DNA of 39,484 bases from assembly GCA_023409435.1 (NCBI GenBank), contig JAEYHP010000119.1, positions 1 to 39,484 of the forward strand, given 5' to 3'. The stretch is from Bacillota bacterium. GTDB taxonomy: Bacteria; Bacillota; Clostridia; Christensenellales; CAG-138. The position numbers and the translations under genes are program-made. The notes below the pieces were generated by a model. That model saw only the letters and a list, made by a program, of their open reading frames with translations. It did not search any database and was not told the origin of the DNA. Positions within the stretch are counted from its first letter, which is position 1; the number at the start of each line of letters is the position of its first letter. This document shows positions 23,498-32,311 of this stretch, one piece after another.

Positions 23498-26056
23498 CTA
23501 TTTTTTCCTGCTGTACGGAGTGCCTTCCATGGGCAGTTTGGTGCGGAAGATACCGTCCCGGTTGTAATAGGCAAGCTGAACCGCGGGCGGCGTAGGGATG
23601 GAGCAGATTTCGCCAATGCCTTTTGCGCCGTGGGCAAGCTTCCCGTCGCTTTTTTCTATGATCTCCGGGACCACTTCGGGCGTTTTATCCGCCTTAAACA
23701 GGCCCAGCGTGCCGAATTTCGCGGTGGGCTTTCCATGGTCCAGCGGAAAATCCTCGGTAAGCGAGTACCCAAGGCTCATGACCACGCCGCCTTCGATCTG
23801 CCCTTCGATGGCAGTAGGATTGATGGCGCGGCCGACGTCGTGCGCGGCGACCACGCGGCTTACAAGCCCGTTTTCATCCAGTTCTACAAGATGCGTCGCG
23901 TACCCGTAGGCGATATGGCTGACCGGGTTTTCTTTTTGTTCCCCGATTTTATCGGTGATCCCGGTATATTCTCCGTAAAAGGAGCGGCCCTCCAGCGCTT
24001 CCAATGAGCCCGCCTCTTCCAGCGCTTCCTTGAGCGCGCTGGCTGCCCGCACCACGGCCTCGCCGGTAAAGAGCGTCTGGCGGGAAGCGGTGGTGTTGCC
24101 GGAATTGGGCGCAAGCGCGGTATCCGGGGCCTCATAAACTACGCGGTCGGGCGTCAGGCCCGTGGTTTCACAGAACATCTGCACCTGAATGGTGCCCATG
24201 CCCTGCCCGATGCAGGCTGCGCTGCTATGAAGATGCGCCTTGCCGTCCTTTACTTCGATGCGGCTGCGCCCCGTATCCGGGATGCCCACGCCTAAACCGC
24301 TGTTCTTCATGGCACAGGCGATACCCGCCCTGGGGTTCGCCTCATAATACGGGCGTACGGCGTCGAGCGTTTCCACCAAAGCCGTCGTTTCATCCGCGAT
24401 CTGCCCGTTGGGGAGCGTTTGCCCGGGGCGTATGGCGTTGCGGTAGCGAATTTCAAACGGCGAAATGCCCACAAGCTCCGCAAGCTGGTTGAGGTTGCAT
24501 TCCGTCGCAAAGCAGCTCTGCGTCACGCCGAAGCCGCGGAACGCGCCGCCCGGCGGGTTGTTTGTGTACATGGCTTTTCCTAAGATATCTACGTCCTGAT
24601 AGTTGTAGGGGCCGGCGGCGTGCGTGCAGGCGCGCTGCAGCACGGGCCCGCCCAAAGAGGCGTACGCGCCGGTATCGGATATGAGCACCGCCTTCATGGC
24701 GGTTAAAAACCCGTTTTCATCGCAGGCGGTGGTGAAGTCCATTTCCATGGCATGGCGCTTGGGGTGGACGAGTATGCTTTCCTGCCGCTTGAGTTTGACC
24801 TTGACGGGGCGTTTCGTATGGTAAGAAAGCAGCGCCGCGTGGTGCTGAACGCTCATATCCTCCTTGCCGCCAAAGCCGCCGCCCACCATGGCGGCGGTAA
24901 CCCGCACTTTTTCATGCGGGATATTGAGCATGTCCGCGCACTCGTGCTGCGTCTGGTAAATGCCCTGATCGGCGCTGATGATGCGGTAACCGTCCCCTTC
25001 CGGGTAGACAACCGCGCATTCCGGCTCCAGAAACGCGTGCTCGGTGAACGGGACGCTGTAGTGGTTGGTCACCACGTACTTGCTGTTCTTAATAACTTCG
25101 TCCGCGTCCCCGCGCTTTACCCGCTGCTCAAAGAGCAGGTTGCCCGTTTCGTGAAGCCTCGGCGCGTCCGTTTCCATGGCGCGCTCTGCCGTGAACACGG
25201 CTTCGAGTTCCTCGTATTCCACTTCGATCAATGCGAGCGCCGCGTCCAGCGTTTCCCTGTCCTCCGCCGCGACCAGCGCCACGGCGTCGCCAAGGTAATG
25301 GGTGACGCCGCCGATTGGCACAAGCACGTCCCAATCCTTTTTGATGTGGCCGATTGTGCGCTCGCCGGGGATATCCGCGGCGGTAAGCACGGCATGGACC
25401 TTATCGAGCGCACTGGCTGCCTCGGTCTTAATATTCAGTACTCTGGCCCGCGGGTATGCGCTGCGCTTGGCGCCGCCGTATAGCATGCCTTCCATATAGA
25501 TATCGTCCGCGTACACGGCGGTTCCCAGCGCTTTCTCTCTGGCGTCCACGCGGTGCATACTTTCCCCGGCATGGCCGGTAAACGTATGCTCCGGTATCTG
25601 CTCGCCCGAGCGGAGCAACTCCGCCGCAAGCAATATGGCGTCCTCTATTTTTTTATAGCCGGTACAGCGGCAGATGTTGTTTTTAATGGCCTCCTTCGCC
25701 TGCGCGCGGGTGGGTGAAAGGTTCGTATCCAATAAGCCTTTGGCGCTTACTACCATGCCGGGCGTGCAGAAGCCGCACTGCACCGCGCCCGCCTGCGCAA
25801 ACGCGTAGCCGTACACCGCGCGCTCACGCTCGGTCAAGCCTTCCACGGTTACGATGTGCTTGCCATCGAGCTTATCTGTTTTCAACACGCATGCTTTTTG
25901 CGCCTTGCCGTCTATGAGCACCATGCAGGTGCCGCAAGCGCCCTCCGTGCATCCATCCTTTACGGAAATGAGTTTAAGCTCATCGCGCAAATAATGAAGC
26001 AGGCGCTTGGGCGTTTCCGACGTGCATGCGACGCCATTGACAAAAAAAGCGGACAT
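23498..26056 (-). CDS. Selenium-dependent xanthine dehydrogenase, single chain
   Basis: An 852-residue protein that fuses the [2Fe-2S] unit directly to the molybdenum domain and has no FAD domain. Cluster ligands are Cys36, 41, 44, 56 and Cys94, 97, 129, 131 (GACGTC, QCGFCTPGM, NICRCTGY). The Mo part shows the hammerhead (AREKALGTAVYADDIYMEG), GGGFGGKEDM, GGAFRGFGVTQ, GQGMGTIQ and KGIGEICSIPTPPAVQ with the likely catalytic Glu. Size and layout fit the selenium-dependent xanthine dehydrogenase family (TIGR03311 type, ~850 aa) that co-occurs with SelD, YqeB and YqeC; selenium there is a labile ligand, not selenocysteine. Lacking FAD, it must pass electrons to another carrier. ATG at 26056 follows GGGAGGGATCAACA. 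Confidence 0.9.
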   Translation of the reverse strand: MSAFFVNGVACTSETPKRLLHYLRDELKLISVKDGCTEGACGTCMVLIDGKAQKACVLKTDKLDGKHIVTVEGLTERERAVYGYAFAQAGAVQCGFCTPGMVVSAKGLLDTNLSPTRAQAKEAIKNNICRCTGYKKIEDAILLAAELLRSGEQIPEHTFTGHAGESMHRVDAREKALGTAVYADDIYMEGMLYGGAKRSAYPRARVLNIKTEAASALDKVHAVLTAADIPGERTIGHIKKDWDVLVPIGGVTHYLGDAVALVAAEDRETLDAALALIEVEYEELEAVFTAERAMETDAPRLHETGNLLFEQRVKRGDADEVIKNSKYVVTNHYSVPFTEHAFLEPECAVVYPEGDGYRIISADQGIYQTQHECADMLNIPHEKVRVTAAMVGGGFGGKEDMSVQHHAALLSYHTKRPVKVKLKRQESILVHPKRHAMEMDFTTACDENGFLTAMKAVLISDTGAYASLGGPVLQRACTHAAGPYNYQDVDILGKAMYTNNPPGGAFRGFGVTQSCFATECNLNQLAELVGISPFEIRYRNAIRPGQTLPNGQIADETTALVETLDAVRPYYEANPRAGIACAMKNSGLGVGIPDTGRSRIEVKDGKAHLHSSAACIGQGMGTIQVQMFCETTGLTPDRVVYEAPDTALAPNSGNTTASRQTLFTGEAVVRAASALKEALEEAGSLEALEGRSFYGEYTGITDKIGEQKENPVSHIAYGYATHLVELDENGLVSRVVAAHDVGRAINPTAIEGQIEGGVVMSLGYSLTEDFPLDHGKPTAKFGTLGLFKADKTPEVVPEIIEKSDGKLAHGAKGIGEICSIPTPPAVQLAYYNRDGIFRTKLPMEGTPYSRKK

Positions 26057-26645
26057 TGTTGATCCCTCCCTGTGAGGCTGCCATTCATATCTCTTTTATC
26101 TTGAGTCAAATAAAAATCAGCAATCCAGTTTTGCGGCGTTTTTCAAACCGCTCGGAAATGTATCGGCATGAATGCGTTTTGCATGTTCTGGGCTTATTAT
26201 TCCACAGTTTTTCCCCGCACGCAAGGCGCAGGCTTCCGGCCAAAAAGCAGGTTGAATGCCATGTTTTTTCAAAACCCGAACATTGTTTTTGATTATGGTA
26301 ATATCTTTAAGTGTTTCAAGCTGCATAAATTCACTTGGCGGATGTGAGGGATATCTGTTACAATGGTGCAAACCCAAATGTTTCGCAAACTTTCCCTACA
26401 GGGGGGCGCCGAAACAGTTGTTCGGAAATGTTCGCGATATGGCATAAATAATATTTTTTTGTTAACAAAAAAATTAATGGAATTTTGCAGGCCGGTGTGA
26501 TAGACTCATGCAAACGAATGTCCTCTCCATGTTTTTTCTAAAGCGTTTGCGGGTATGTTACAAAGTATGTTGGTTCAGCGGGAAACGCGGGGTATTGTAT
26601 TCCGTGTTGCCCTGAATAATATTTCTTTGAAGGAGAAGGAAACAC
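26057..26645. promoter_or_regulatory. Regulatory intergenic region with a 22-bp perfect palindrome
   Basis: No gene can be supported in these 589 bp between the divergent Se-XDH and transporter operons. The clearest signal is ATTTTTTT-GTTAAC-AAAAAAAT (26453-26474), a perfect palindrome suited to a dimeric regulator. A GAAGGAGAAGG ribosome site lies just before 26646. I found no purine-type riboswitch signature, and no promoter hexamers with good spacing can be assigned with confidence. Confidence 0.5.
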
Positions 26646-27695
26646 ATGAAGAAAAACGTCAAAACCATCGCGCTTGCCCTCTCTCTGCTGATGGTGTTTG
26701 CGGTGCTCGCGGGCTGCGCCCCGACCACTCCCGCACCCGAAGCGACAGAAGCCCCCGCCGCGGCGACAGAAGCCCCCGCCGCAGCAACCGAAGCGCCCGC
26801 GGAAGTTCCGGCTGAAAAGCCCCTTGTCGCGCTGATACTCGAAGGCGCCATCTCGGACATGAGCTGGAACGCCACCGCCTACAACGGCCTTAAGAAGATC
26901 GAGGCCATGGGCGCAAAAGTTCAGTATGTGGAAAACACGCCCGCTTCCTCCGTGGCCGACGCCATCCGCACATTCGGCGACGAAGGATACGACGTCATAT
27001 TCCTGTCCACCAACAGCTATGCGGATGCAGGCGCCGCTACCGCGGCCGAATATCCCGACACCCAGTTCTTCTTTATCAACTCCGGCGTGATCGCGGAGAA
27101 CGCCTCTTCCTTCGCCATTCAGGACGCCGAGCAGGGCTTCCTCATGGGCGCGCTTTCAGCACTCCTGACCGAGACGAAGACCGTCGGCTTCATTGGCGGC
27201 CTTGAGATCCAGCCCATCGTCAACGGCGGCAAAGGCTTCGCACAGGGCGTTGCGTATGTCGATCCCTCCATCAAGGTGATTGCCCAGAATACCGGCAGCT
27301 TTGACGACGTCAACGCCGCCAAGGAACTTGCGAAGTCCTTTATCGGCCAGGGCGTAGACGTATTGTCCCCCATGGCGAACCAGGCTTCTCTGGGCGTAAT
27401 GGAAGCCGCGCAGGAAGGCAAAGTAAAAGCCATCGGCTCCGGCCTCAACCAGGAAACCGTTGCGCCCGACGCTGCGGTGACCGCGATTGTGAAGGATACC
27501 TCCATCGCATATGAAGCCGCCTACAAGGCGTATCTCGATGGCGCAATCTCCGATCAGGTGCTCAAAATGGGCGCGGCCCAGGGCGTTGTCTACATCGGCG
27601 ACTATTACATCGAAGTCCCCGAAGAAGTCAAGACCCAGATGCAGGAAATCTACCAGAAGCTCGCCGCGGGCGAAATCACAATCACCCTCGACTAA
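26646..27695 (+). CDS. BMP-family substrate-binding lipoprotein of a nucleoside ABC transporter
   Basis: A 349-residue lipoprotein of the BMP/PnrA family, which usually binds nucleosides. The signal peptide ends with the lipobox LAGC (lipidated Cys24). A repeated linker of TEAPAAA units (residues ~32-55) follows, then the periplasmic-binding-type domain: LILEGAISDMSWN, GYDVIFLSTNSYAD, PDTQFFFINSG, QGFLMGALSALLT, GFIGGLEIQPI and GVDVLSPMANQAS. The Trp in DMSWN fits the aromatic nucleobase-stacking position of the family. First gene of a four-gene import operon; a hairpin at 27745-27777 separates it from the permeases. Confidence 0.93.
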   Translation: MKKNVKTIALALSLLMVFAVLAGCAPTTPAPEATEAPAAATEAPAAATEAPAEVPAEKPLVALILEGAISDMSWNATAYNGLKKIEAMGAKVQYVENTPASSVADAIRTFGDEGYDVIFLSTNSYADAGAATAAEYPDTQFFFINSGVIAENASSFAIQDAEQGFLMGALSALLTETKTVGFIGGLEIQPIVNGGKGFAQGVAYVDPSIKVIAQNTGSFDDVNAAKELAKSFIGQGVDVLSPMANQASLGVMEAAQEGKVKAIGSGLNQETVAPDAAVTAIVKDTSIAYEAAYKAYLDGAISDQVLKMGAAQGVVYIGDYYIEVPEEVKTQMQEIYQKLAAGEITITLD

Positions 27696-27744
27696 CCCTT
27701 TTTTATAAATTGTGCCGGGATAACCGGACAGTTTCGGATAAGGA

Positions 27745-27777
27745 CGCTCCGGCTGTTTGTTAAAAGCGGCCGGAGCG
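27745..27777 (+). other. Intercistronic hairpin after the binding-protein gene
   Basis: CGCTCCGGC and GCCGGAGCG form a perfect 9-bp stem with a 15-base loop and no following T-run. It could stabilise the upstream mRNA so that binding protein exceeds permease, as in other ABC operons. Confidence 0.5.
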
Positions 27778-27817
27778 GTATCCTGTCCTCCGGAAAATCC
27801 TTAGAGGGAGGAACACG

Positions 27818-28945
27818 ATGGCTACCGCCAACCTGTCCAAGCGCTTGCTCTCCTTTCTGAAAACTTTGTATTTCCCTGTCATCGCTTTGGTGGCGTCGCT
27901 TCTTATTGGAAGCCTCGTCATACTCTTTACGTCCAAAAGCACGCCGATGGAGGCCTACGCGGCCATGCTCAAAGGCGCGTTTGGCACCGCCAAGGCCTGG
28001 GACGAAACGTTTGTAAAATCCATTCCCTTTATATTCACCGCTTTAAGCTTCGCAATTGCCCGGCGGTGCGGCATCATCAACCTGGGCGCGGAAGGCCAGT
28101 TCCGCATGGGCGCGCTGTTGGCGACCATCGTGGGCGTAAGCTTTCCCAACCTGCCCATGATACTGCATCTGCCGCTTACATTGCTCGCCGGCTTTGTGGG
28201 AGGGGCGCTCTACGGCATTATCGTGGCGGCGCTCAAGATCCGATTTGGCGCGAGCGAACTCATTACCACAATCATGCTCAACTATGTGGCCATCAATATC
28301 ATCGATTTCGCGGTGACAGGTCCCCTGAAGGACAGCGCTTCAAGCTCCTACCCGCAGTCCGCGCCGATACTCGAGAGCGCGCAGCTGCCGCGGATGTTTG
28401 AGGGCACTTCCCGCCTGCACTGGGGATTGTTTTTGGTGGTTCTGGCCTTATTCTTTTACTACTTCTTTTTATGGAAAACCACAAAGGGCTTTGAAATGCG
28501 CGTGGTGGGCCTCAACCCCACGGCGGGCTCTTACGCGGGCATGAGCATCAACCGCTCCACCCTTTTATCCATGTTCATTGCGGGCGGCTTCGCGGGCCTG
28601 GGCGGCTGCGTGGAGATCATAGGCATCCAGTACCGGCTGATGCTGACGTCCTTCTCCATTACCTACGGCTTTACAGGCATCGCCGTGGCATTGATGGGCA
28701 GCAACAATCCTGTCGGCATCCTGCTTTCGGGCGTTCTGTTCGGCGGCTTGCAGTCCGGTTCCCTCAAGATGCAGACGCTCACCGACGTCAGCTCTTCCGT
28801 GGTGCTGGTGGTACAGGCGCTCATCATACTCTTTATCGCCGGACGCTCCATGTTCCAGTGGAGAGCGCGTAAACAGAAGGATTGCGTCAAGACGCAGGGT
28901 CCCTCCGACCCGACGAAGCCCATTCCGGACGAGGGGGTGGCCTAA
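27818..28945 (+). CDS. ABC transporter permease (BMP/nucleoside type)
   Basis: A 375-residue membrane permease of the branched-chain/nucleoside/ribose type. Hydrophobic segments alternate through the protein, beginning with VIALVASLLIGSLVILFTS after a short cytoplasmic N-terminus. The family hallmark in the first half is CGIINLGAEGQFRMGAL, and GLNPTAGSYAGMSINRS is the cytoplasmic coupling segment. MGSNNPVGILLSGVLFGGL follows near the end. The C-terminal tail is polar and probably cytoplasmic. RBS GAGGGAGG. The stop codon directly abuts the ATG of the next permease. Confidence 0.92.
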   Translation: MATANLSKRLLSFLKTLYFPVIALVASLLIGSLVILFTSKSTPMEAYAAMLKGAFGTAKAWDETFVKSIPFIFTALSFAIARRCGIINLGAEGQFRMGALLATIVGVSFPNLPMILHLPLTLLAGFVGGALYGIIVAALKIRFGASELITTIMLNYVAINIIDFAVTGPLKDSASSSYPQSAPILESAQLPRMFEGTSRLHWGLFLVVLALFFYYFFLWKTTKGFEMRVVGLNPTAGSYAGMSINRSTLLSMFIAGGFAGLGGCVEIIGIQYRLMLTSFSITYGFTGIAVALMGSNNPVGILLSGVLFGGLQSGSLKMQTLTDVSSSVVLVVQALIILFIAGRSMFQWRARKQKDCVKTQGPSDPTKPIPDEGVA

Positions 28946-29863
28946 ATGGATAACCTTATTAGTTTTCTTTCCTCCGTCATAATGCTTGCGACGCCCACTC
29001 TCTTAGCGGCTTTGGGCATTGTGTTCAGCGAGCGCGCGGGCATTGTCAACATCGGCACCGAAGGCATGATGCTCATCGGCGCGCTCTCGGGCGTGATCGG
29101 CTCGTATGTGTTCGGTTCCGTGTGGCTGGGCCTTTTGTTCGCCATGCTGGTATGCCTGCTGTTCGCGGCCATATTCGCGTTCTTTACCGTTACGGTAAAG
29201 GCGGACCAGACCGTAATCGGCACGGGGCTCAACATACTCGCCTCCGGCCTTACCATCACCGTCAACCGCGCAGTGTTCGGCGCAAGCACCAGCCCGCCGC
29301 AGATCGACTCATTCGATCGGTTCGCCGTCCCCGGCTTAAGCAGTATCCCCGTGCTGGGCGACGTGTTCTTCAACCAGCCGTTCCCTGTCTATATCGCGTT
29401 CCTGCTCGTGCCCGTAGCCTGGTTTGTGATGTTCCGCACCAACACGGGATTGAAGCTTCGCGCTGTGGGCGAAAACCCGCGCGCCTGCGATACCGTAGGC
29501 ATTCATGTCGGGCGCACGCGCTATATGAGCATACTCTACAGCGGCCTGATGGCGGGCTTTGCCGGTTCCTTCGTTTCCATGGGGCAGATGAGCTTCTTTA
29601 CCGAAAACATGATTGCGGGCGGCGGCTTTATGGCGCTTGCCGCGGTGGTGTTCGGCAACTACACGCCTATCGGCGTGATGGGCGCGGCGTTGGTGTTTGG
29701 CGTAAGTAACGCTTTGAAGTTCCAGATCATGGCGCTCAACACCGGCATCCCTTCCCAGTTCCTCGTGATGCTGCCCTATCTCATTACCATACTGGCGCTG
29801 TGCGGCCTCATACGCAAGAGCAACAAGCCCGCCTCAAGCGCCGTCCCTTACGTCAAGGAATAG
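28946..29863 (+). CDS. ABC transporter permease (BMP/nucleoside type)
   Basis: A 305-residue second permease. It has the paralogous signature AGIVNIGTEGMMLIGAL near residues 31-47 and the coupling segment GENPRACDTVGIHVGRTRY, and forms a heterodimer with the preceding permease. NYTPIGVMGAALVFG near residue 235 is the usual last conserved region. It starts immediately after the stop of the first permease (TAA then ATG), with GAGGGGGTGG as its ribosome site inside that gene, so the two are translationally coupled. Confidence 0.92.
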   Translation: MDNLISFLSSVIMLATPTLLAALGIVFSERAGIVNIGTEGMMLIGALSGVIGSYVFGSVWLGLLFAMLVCLLFAAIFAFFTVTVKADQTVIGTGLNILASGLTITVNRAVFGASTSPPQIDSFDRFAVPGLSSIPVLGDVFFNQPFPVYIAFLLVPVAWFVMFRTNTGLKLRAVGENPRACDTVGIHVGRTRYMSILYSGLMAGFAGSFVSMGQMSFFTENMIAGGGFMALAAVVFGNYTPIGVMGAALVFGVSNALKFQIMALNTGIPSQFLVMLPYLITILALCGLIRKSNKPASSAVPYVKE

Positions 29864-29875
29864 GAGGGAAATAAA

Positions 29876-31399
29876 ATGGCTCCTTTGCTTGAAATGCGCC
29901 ATGTGACAAAGCGGTTCGGATGCGTCGTTGCGAACGAGGACGTAAACCTAGTAGTAGAACGCGGCGAGGTGCACGCCCTGTTGGGCGAAAACGGCGCAGG
30001 CAAGTCCACTCTCATGAATATCCTCTATGGAATGTACGCGCAGTCCGAAGGCGAAATCTACTACAACGGCAAGCAGGTACATATACGTGATCCGAAACAG
30101 GCCATTGAGCTTGGCATCGGCATGGTGCACCAGCACTTCATGCTCATTCCCGCGCTCACCGCAATTGAAAACGTGGTGCTGGGCTTCAACGGAAATAAAG
30201 AGGTATTGGACCTCAAGGCCGCGGCCGCCCGCTTTACCGAGATGGCCGCGCGCTACCACATGCACATCGACCCGTGGATGCGGGTGGAGCAGCTTTCCGT
30301 GGGCCAGCAGCAGCGCCTGGAGATATTAAAGGCGCTCTACCGCAACGTGGATCTTCTGATACTCGACGAACCCACCGCCGTATTGACCCCGCAGGAGGTG
30401 GAAGGCCTGTTTGATATGATCCGTCAGCTGACAGGCGAAGGCAAGACGGTCATATTCATCAGCCACAAGCTGGCTGAAATCATGACCATATGCGCCCGCT
30501 GCACGGTATTGCGTCTGGGCAAAGTGGTAGCTTCCGGCCTGCCGATCTGTGATATTTCCGATAAAGAGCAGCTTGCAGCGCTGATGGTGGGACAGAACGT
30601 CAACCTTGTAACCGATAAGGCGGAAGCAGCCCCCAAGGATGTTGTGCTTTGCGTGGAAGGGCTGACGTGCGAAAATTCCCGCAAGCTCACCGCCGTAAAT
30701 GACGTTTCCTTTACCCTGCGGGCTGGGGAGATCTTAGGCGTATGCGGCGTGGACGGCAACGGCCAGTCCGAGCTCATCCGCGCCATCACGGGGCTTATCA
30801 AGCCCAAGTCCGGCAAGGTAATGATCGACGGCAAGGATTGTACCGGCAAGTCCCCGCGTGAAATCCTGCTGCACGGGGTCTCTCACATCCCAGAGGACCG
30901 CCACAAGATGGGCATGGTCGCCAAAATGAACATTCGCGAAAACCTGACGCTGATGAGCTACGACCAACAACCGTTCTCGAAACACGGCGTCCTGCACTGG
31001 AAATGGATCGACAAGTACGCAACGGCCCTGTGCGAGCGCTATAACGTCAAGACGCCCAACGTGGCCGAGTTCGCGGGCAACTTAAGTGGCGGCAACCAGC
31101 AGAAATTCGTGGTGGGGCGCGAGCTTGACCGCGAGCCCAAGCTGTTGATCGCGGTTCACCCTTCCCGCGGGCTTGATATCGGCGCTACAAAATACATCCA
31201 GTCCCGCGTCGTGGAAGAGCGTGACCGCGGCGCAGCAGTCCTGCTGGTTTCCACGGAGCTCGATGAAATTCTGGAGATTTCCGATCGCATACTCGTCATG
31301 TACGAGGGCGAGGTCATGGGCATTGTGGACCAAAAGGACGCCACGCGAAACGGCCTGGGGCTGATGATGGCAGGGGAACGGCTAAAGAAAGAGGCGTAA
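29876..31399 (+). CDS. ABC transporter ATP-binding protein, two nucleotide-binding domains
   Basis: A 507-residue protein with two fused ATPase domains, typical for nucleoside/sugar importers. NBD1: Walker A GENGAGKST (37-45), signature LSVGQQQRLEI, Walker B LLILDEPTAVLTP. NBD2: degenerate Walker A GVDGNGQSEL, signature LSGGNQQKFVVGREL and a modified Walker B/D-loop LLIAVHPSRGLDIGA. As in relatives, NBD2 probably hydrolyses ATP poorly. It is last in the operon, after both permeases; in many BMP operons the ATPase precedes them. GGAGGGAAATAAA before the ATG. Confidence 0.94.
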   Translation: MAPLLEMRHVTKRFGCVVANEDVNLVVERGEVHALLGENGAGKSTLMNILYGMYAQSEGEIYYNGKQVHIRDPKQAIELGIGMVHQHFMLIPALTAIENVVLGFNGNKEVLDLKAAAARFTEMAARYHMHIDPWMRVEQLSVGQQQRLEILKALYRNVDLLILDEPTAVLTPQEVEGLFDMIRQLTGEGKTVIFISHKLAEIMTICARCTVLRLGKVVASGLPICDISDKEQLAALMVGQNVNLVTDKAEAAPKDVVLCVEGLTCENSRKLTAVNDVSFTLRAGEILGVCGVDGNGQSELIRAITGLIKPKSGKVMIDGKDCTGKSPREILLHGVSHIPEDRHKMGMVAKMNIRENLTLMSYDQQPFSKHGVLHWKWIDKYATALCERYNVKTPNVAEFAGNLSGGNQQKFVVGRELDREPKLLIAVHPSRGLDIGATKYIQSRVVEERDRGAAVLLVSTELDEILEISDRILVMYEGEVMGIVDQKDATRNGLGLMMAGERLKKEA

Positions 31400-31458
31400 T
31401 CGCCTTTACCGGTTGAAATCTCCAAGATTCCCACTATAATAAAGATAACTTTCTTTGG

Positions 31459-31498
31459 TCCTTTTCTTTCGTCAAAAGAAAGAAAAGGATCGTTTTTT
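31459..31498 (+). terminator. Terminator of the nucleoside transporter operon
   Basis: TCCTTTTCTTTC pairs with GAAAGAAAAGGA around GTCAAAA, followed by TCGTTTTTT. The stem is related to the hairpins at 15321-15420. Confidence 0.88.
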
Positions 31499-31522
31499 AC
31501 TGTGTAACCTTCAGGAGGCTTT

Positions 31523-32296
31523 ATGGATTTTACCGGAAAAGTGGCGGTTGTGACCGGCGGCGCAAACGGCATCGGCCGGGCACTGGTTGAAGCTTTGATT
31601 GGTGCGGGTGCGTTTGTCGCCTGCATGGATACGGACGCCGACACGGGCGAACGTCTTGCCGCGCGGTATGGGGACAGACTTCTGTTTTTCGCGGGGGACG
31701 CCGCAGAGGAACATGATTTAAAAAGCTTTGCCGGCACCGTGCTTAAAAAGCGCGGGGGCATCGATTACCTTGTCAACAACGCGTGCGTCACGAGGCGCGG
31801 CCTACTTTCCGGCTGCTCTTTTACGGACTTTACCTATGTGCTGCGTCTGGGCGTGGCGGGGCCGTATTATTTAAGCCTGCTCTTTGAGGATGCGTTCCGG
31901 AAAAACGCAGCTATCGTGAACATCGCCTCCAGCCGCGCATTTCAATCCCAGATGGATACGGAAAGCTATACGGCGGCGAAAGGCGGCATACTCTCTTTGA
32001 CCCATGCGCTGGCCATGAGTTTGCATGGACGCGTACGGGTGAACGCCATATGCCCCGGATGGATCGATACCTCGGCATTCCATGGCGAAGGGAACGCGCC
32101 CGCCGTATTCTCCGAGCCGGACAGGCTGCAGCAGCCCGTTTCCCGCGTGGGAGACCCGATAGATATTGTGGAGGCGGCTTTGTTCCTGTTAAGCGAAAAA
32201 GCAGGCTTTATTACCGGAACAAGCCTGACGGTGGACGGCGGCATGACAAAGCGAATGATCTATCATGGCGACGAAGGCTGGACGTATCAGGTATAA
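31523..32296 (+). CDS. Short-chain dehydrogenase/reductase (SDR)
   Basis: A 257-residue classical SDR oxidoreductase. Cofactor loop TGGANGIG (11-18), NNA (85-87), catalytic Ser136/137, Tyr149 and Lys153 (SYTAAK), then the PGWIDT loop and the common C-terminal ITGTSLTVDGGM. Asp36 after the second beta strand (ACMDTDAD) favours NAD(H) over NADP(H). Substrate unknown. RBS CAGGAGG. A TfoX-C gene follows by 15 bp, so the two are probably co-transcribed. Confidence 0.93.
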   Translation: MDFTGKVAVVTGGANGIGRALVEALIGAGAFVACMDTDADTGERLAARYGDRLLFFAGDAAEEHDLKSFAGTVLKKRGGIDYLVNNACVTRRGLLSGCSFTDFTYVLRLGVAGPYYLSLLFEDAFRKNAAIVNIASSRAFQSQMDTESYTAAKGGILSLTHALAMSLHGRVRVNAICPGWIDTSAFHGEGNAPAVFSEPDRLQQPVSRVGDPIDIVEAALFLLSEKAGFITGTSLTVDGGMTKRMIYHGDEGWTYQV

Positions 32297-32311
32297 CAAA
32301 GGAGGTACATC

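Noticed and set aside
26117..26326. Small minus-strand open frame in the transporter promoter region
   Set aside because: No ribosome site at its ATG codons and no recognisable domain; treated as noncoding.
26057..26645. Purine or xanthine riboswitch before the transporter
   Set aside because: I could not find the conserved core or a terminator/antiterminator pair; a covariance-model search would settle it.
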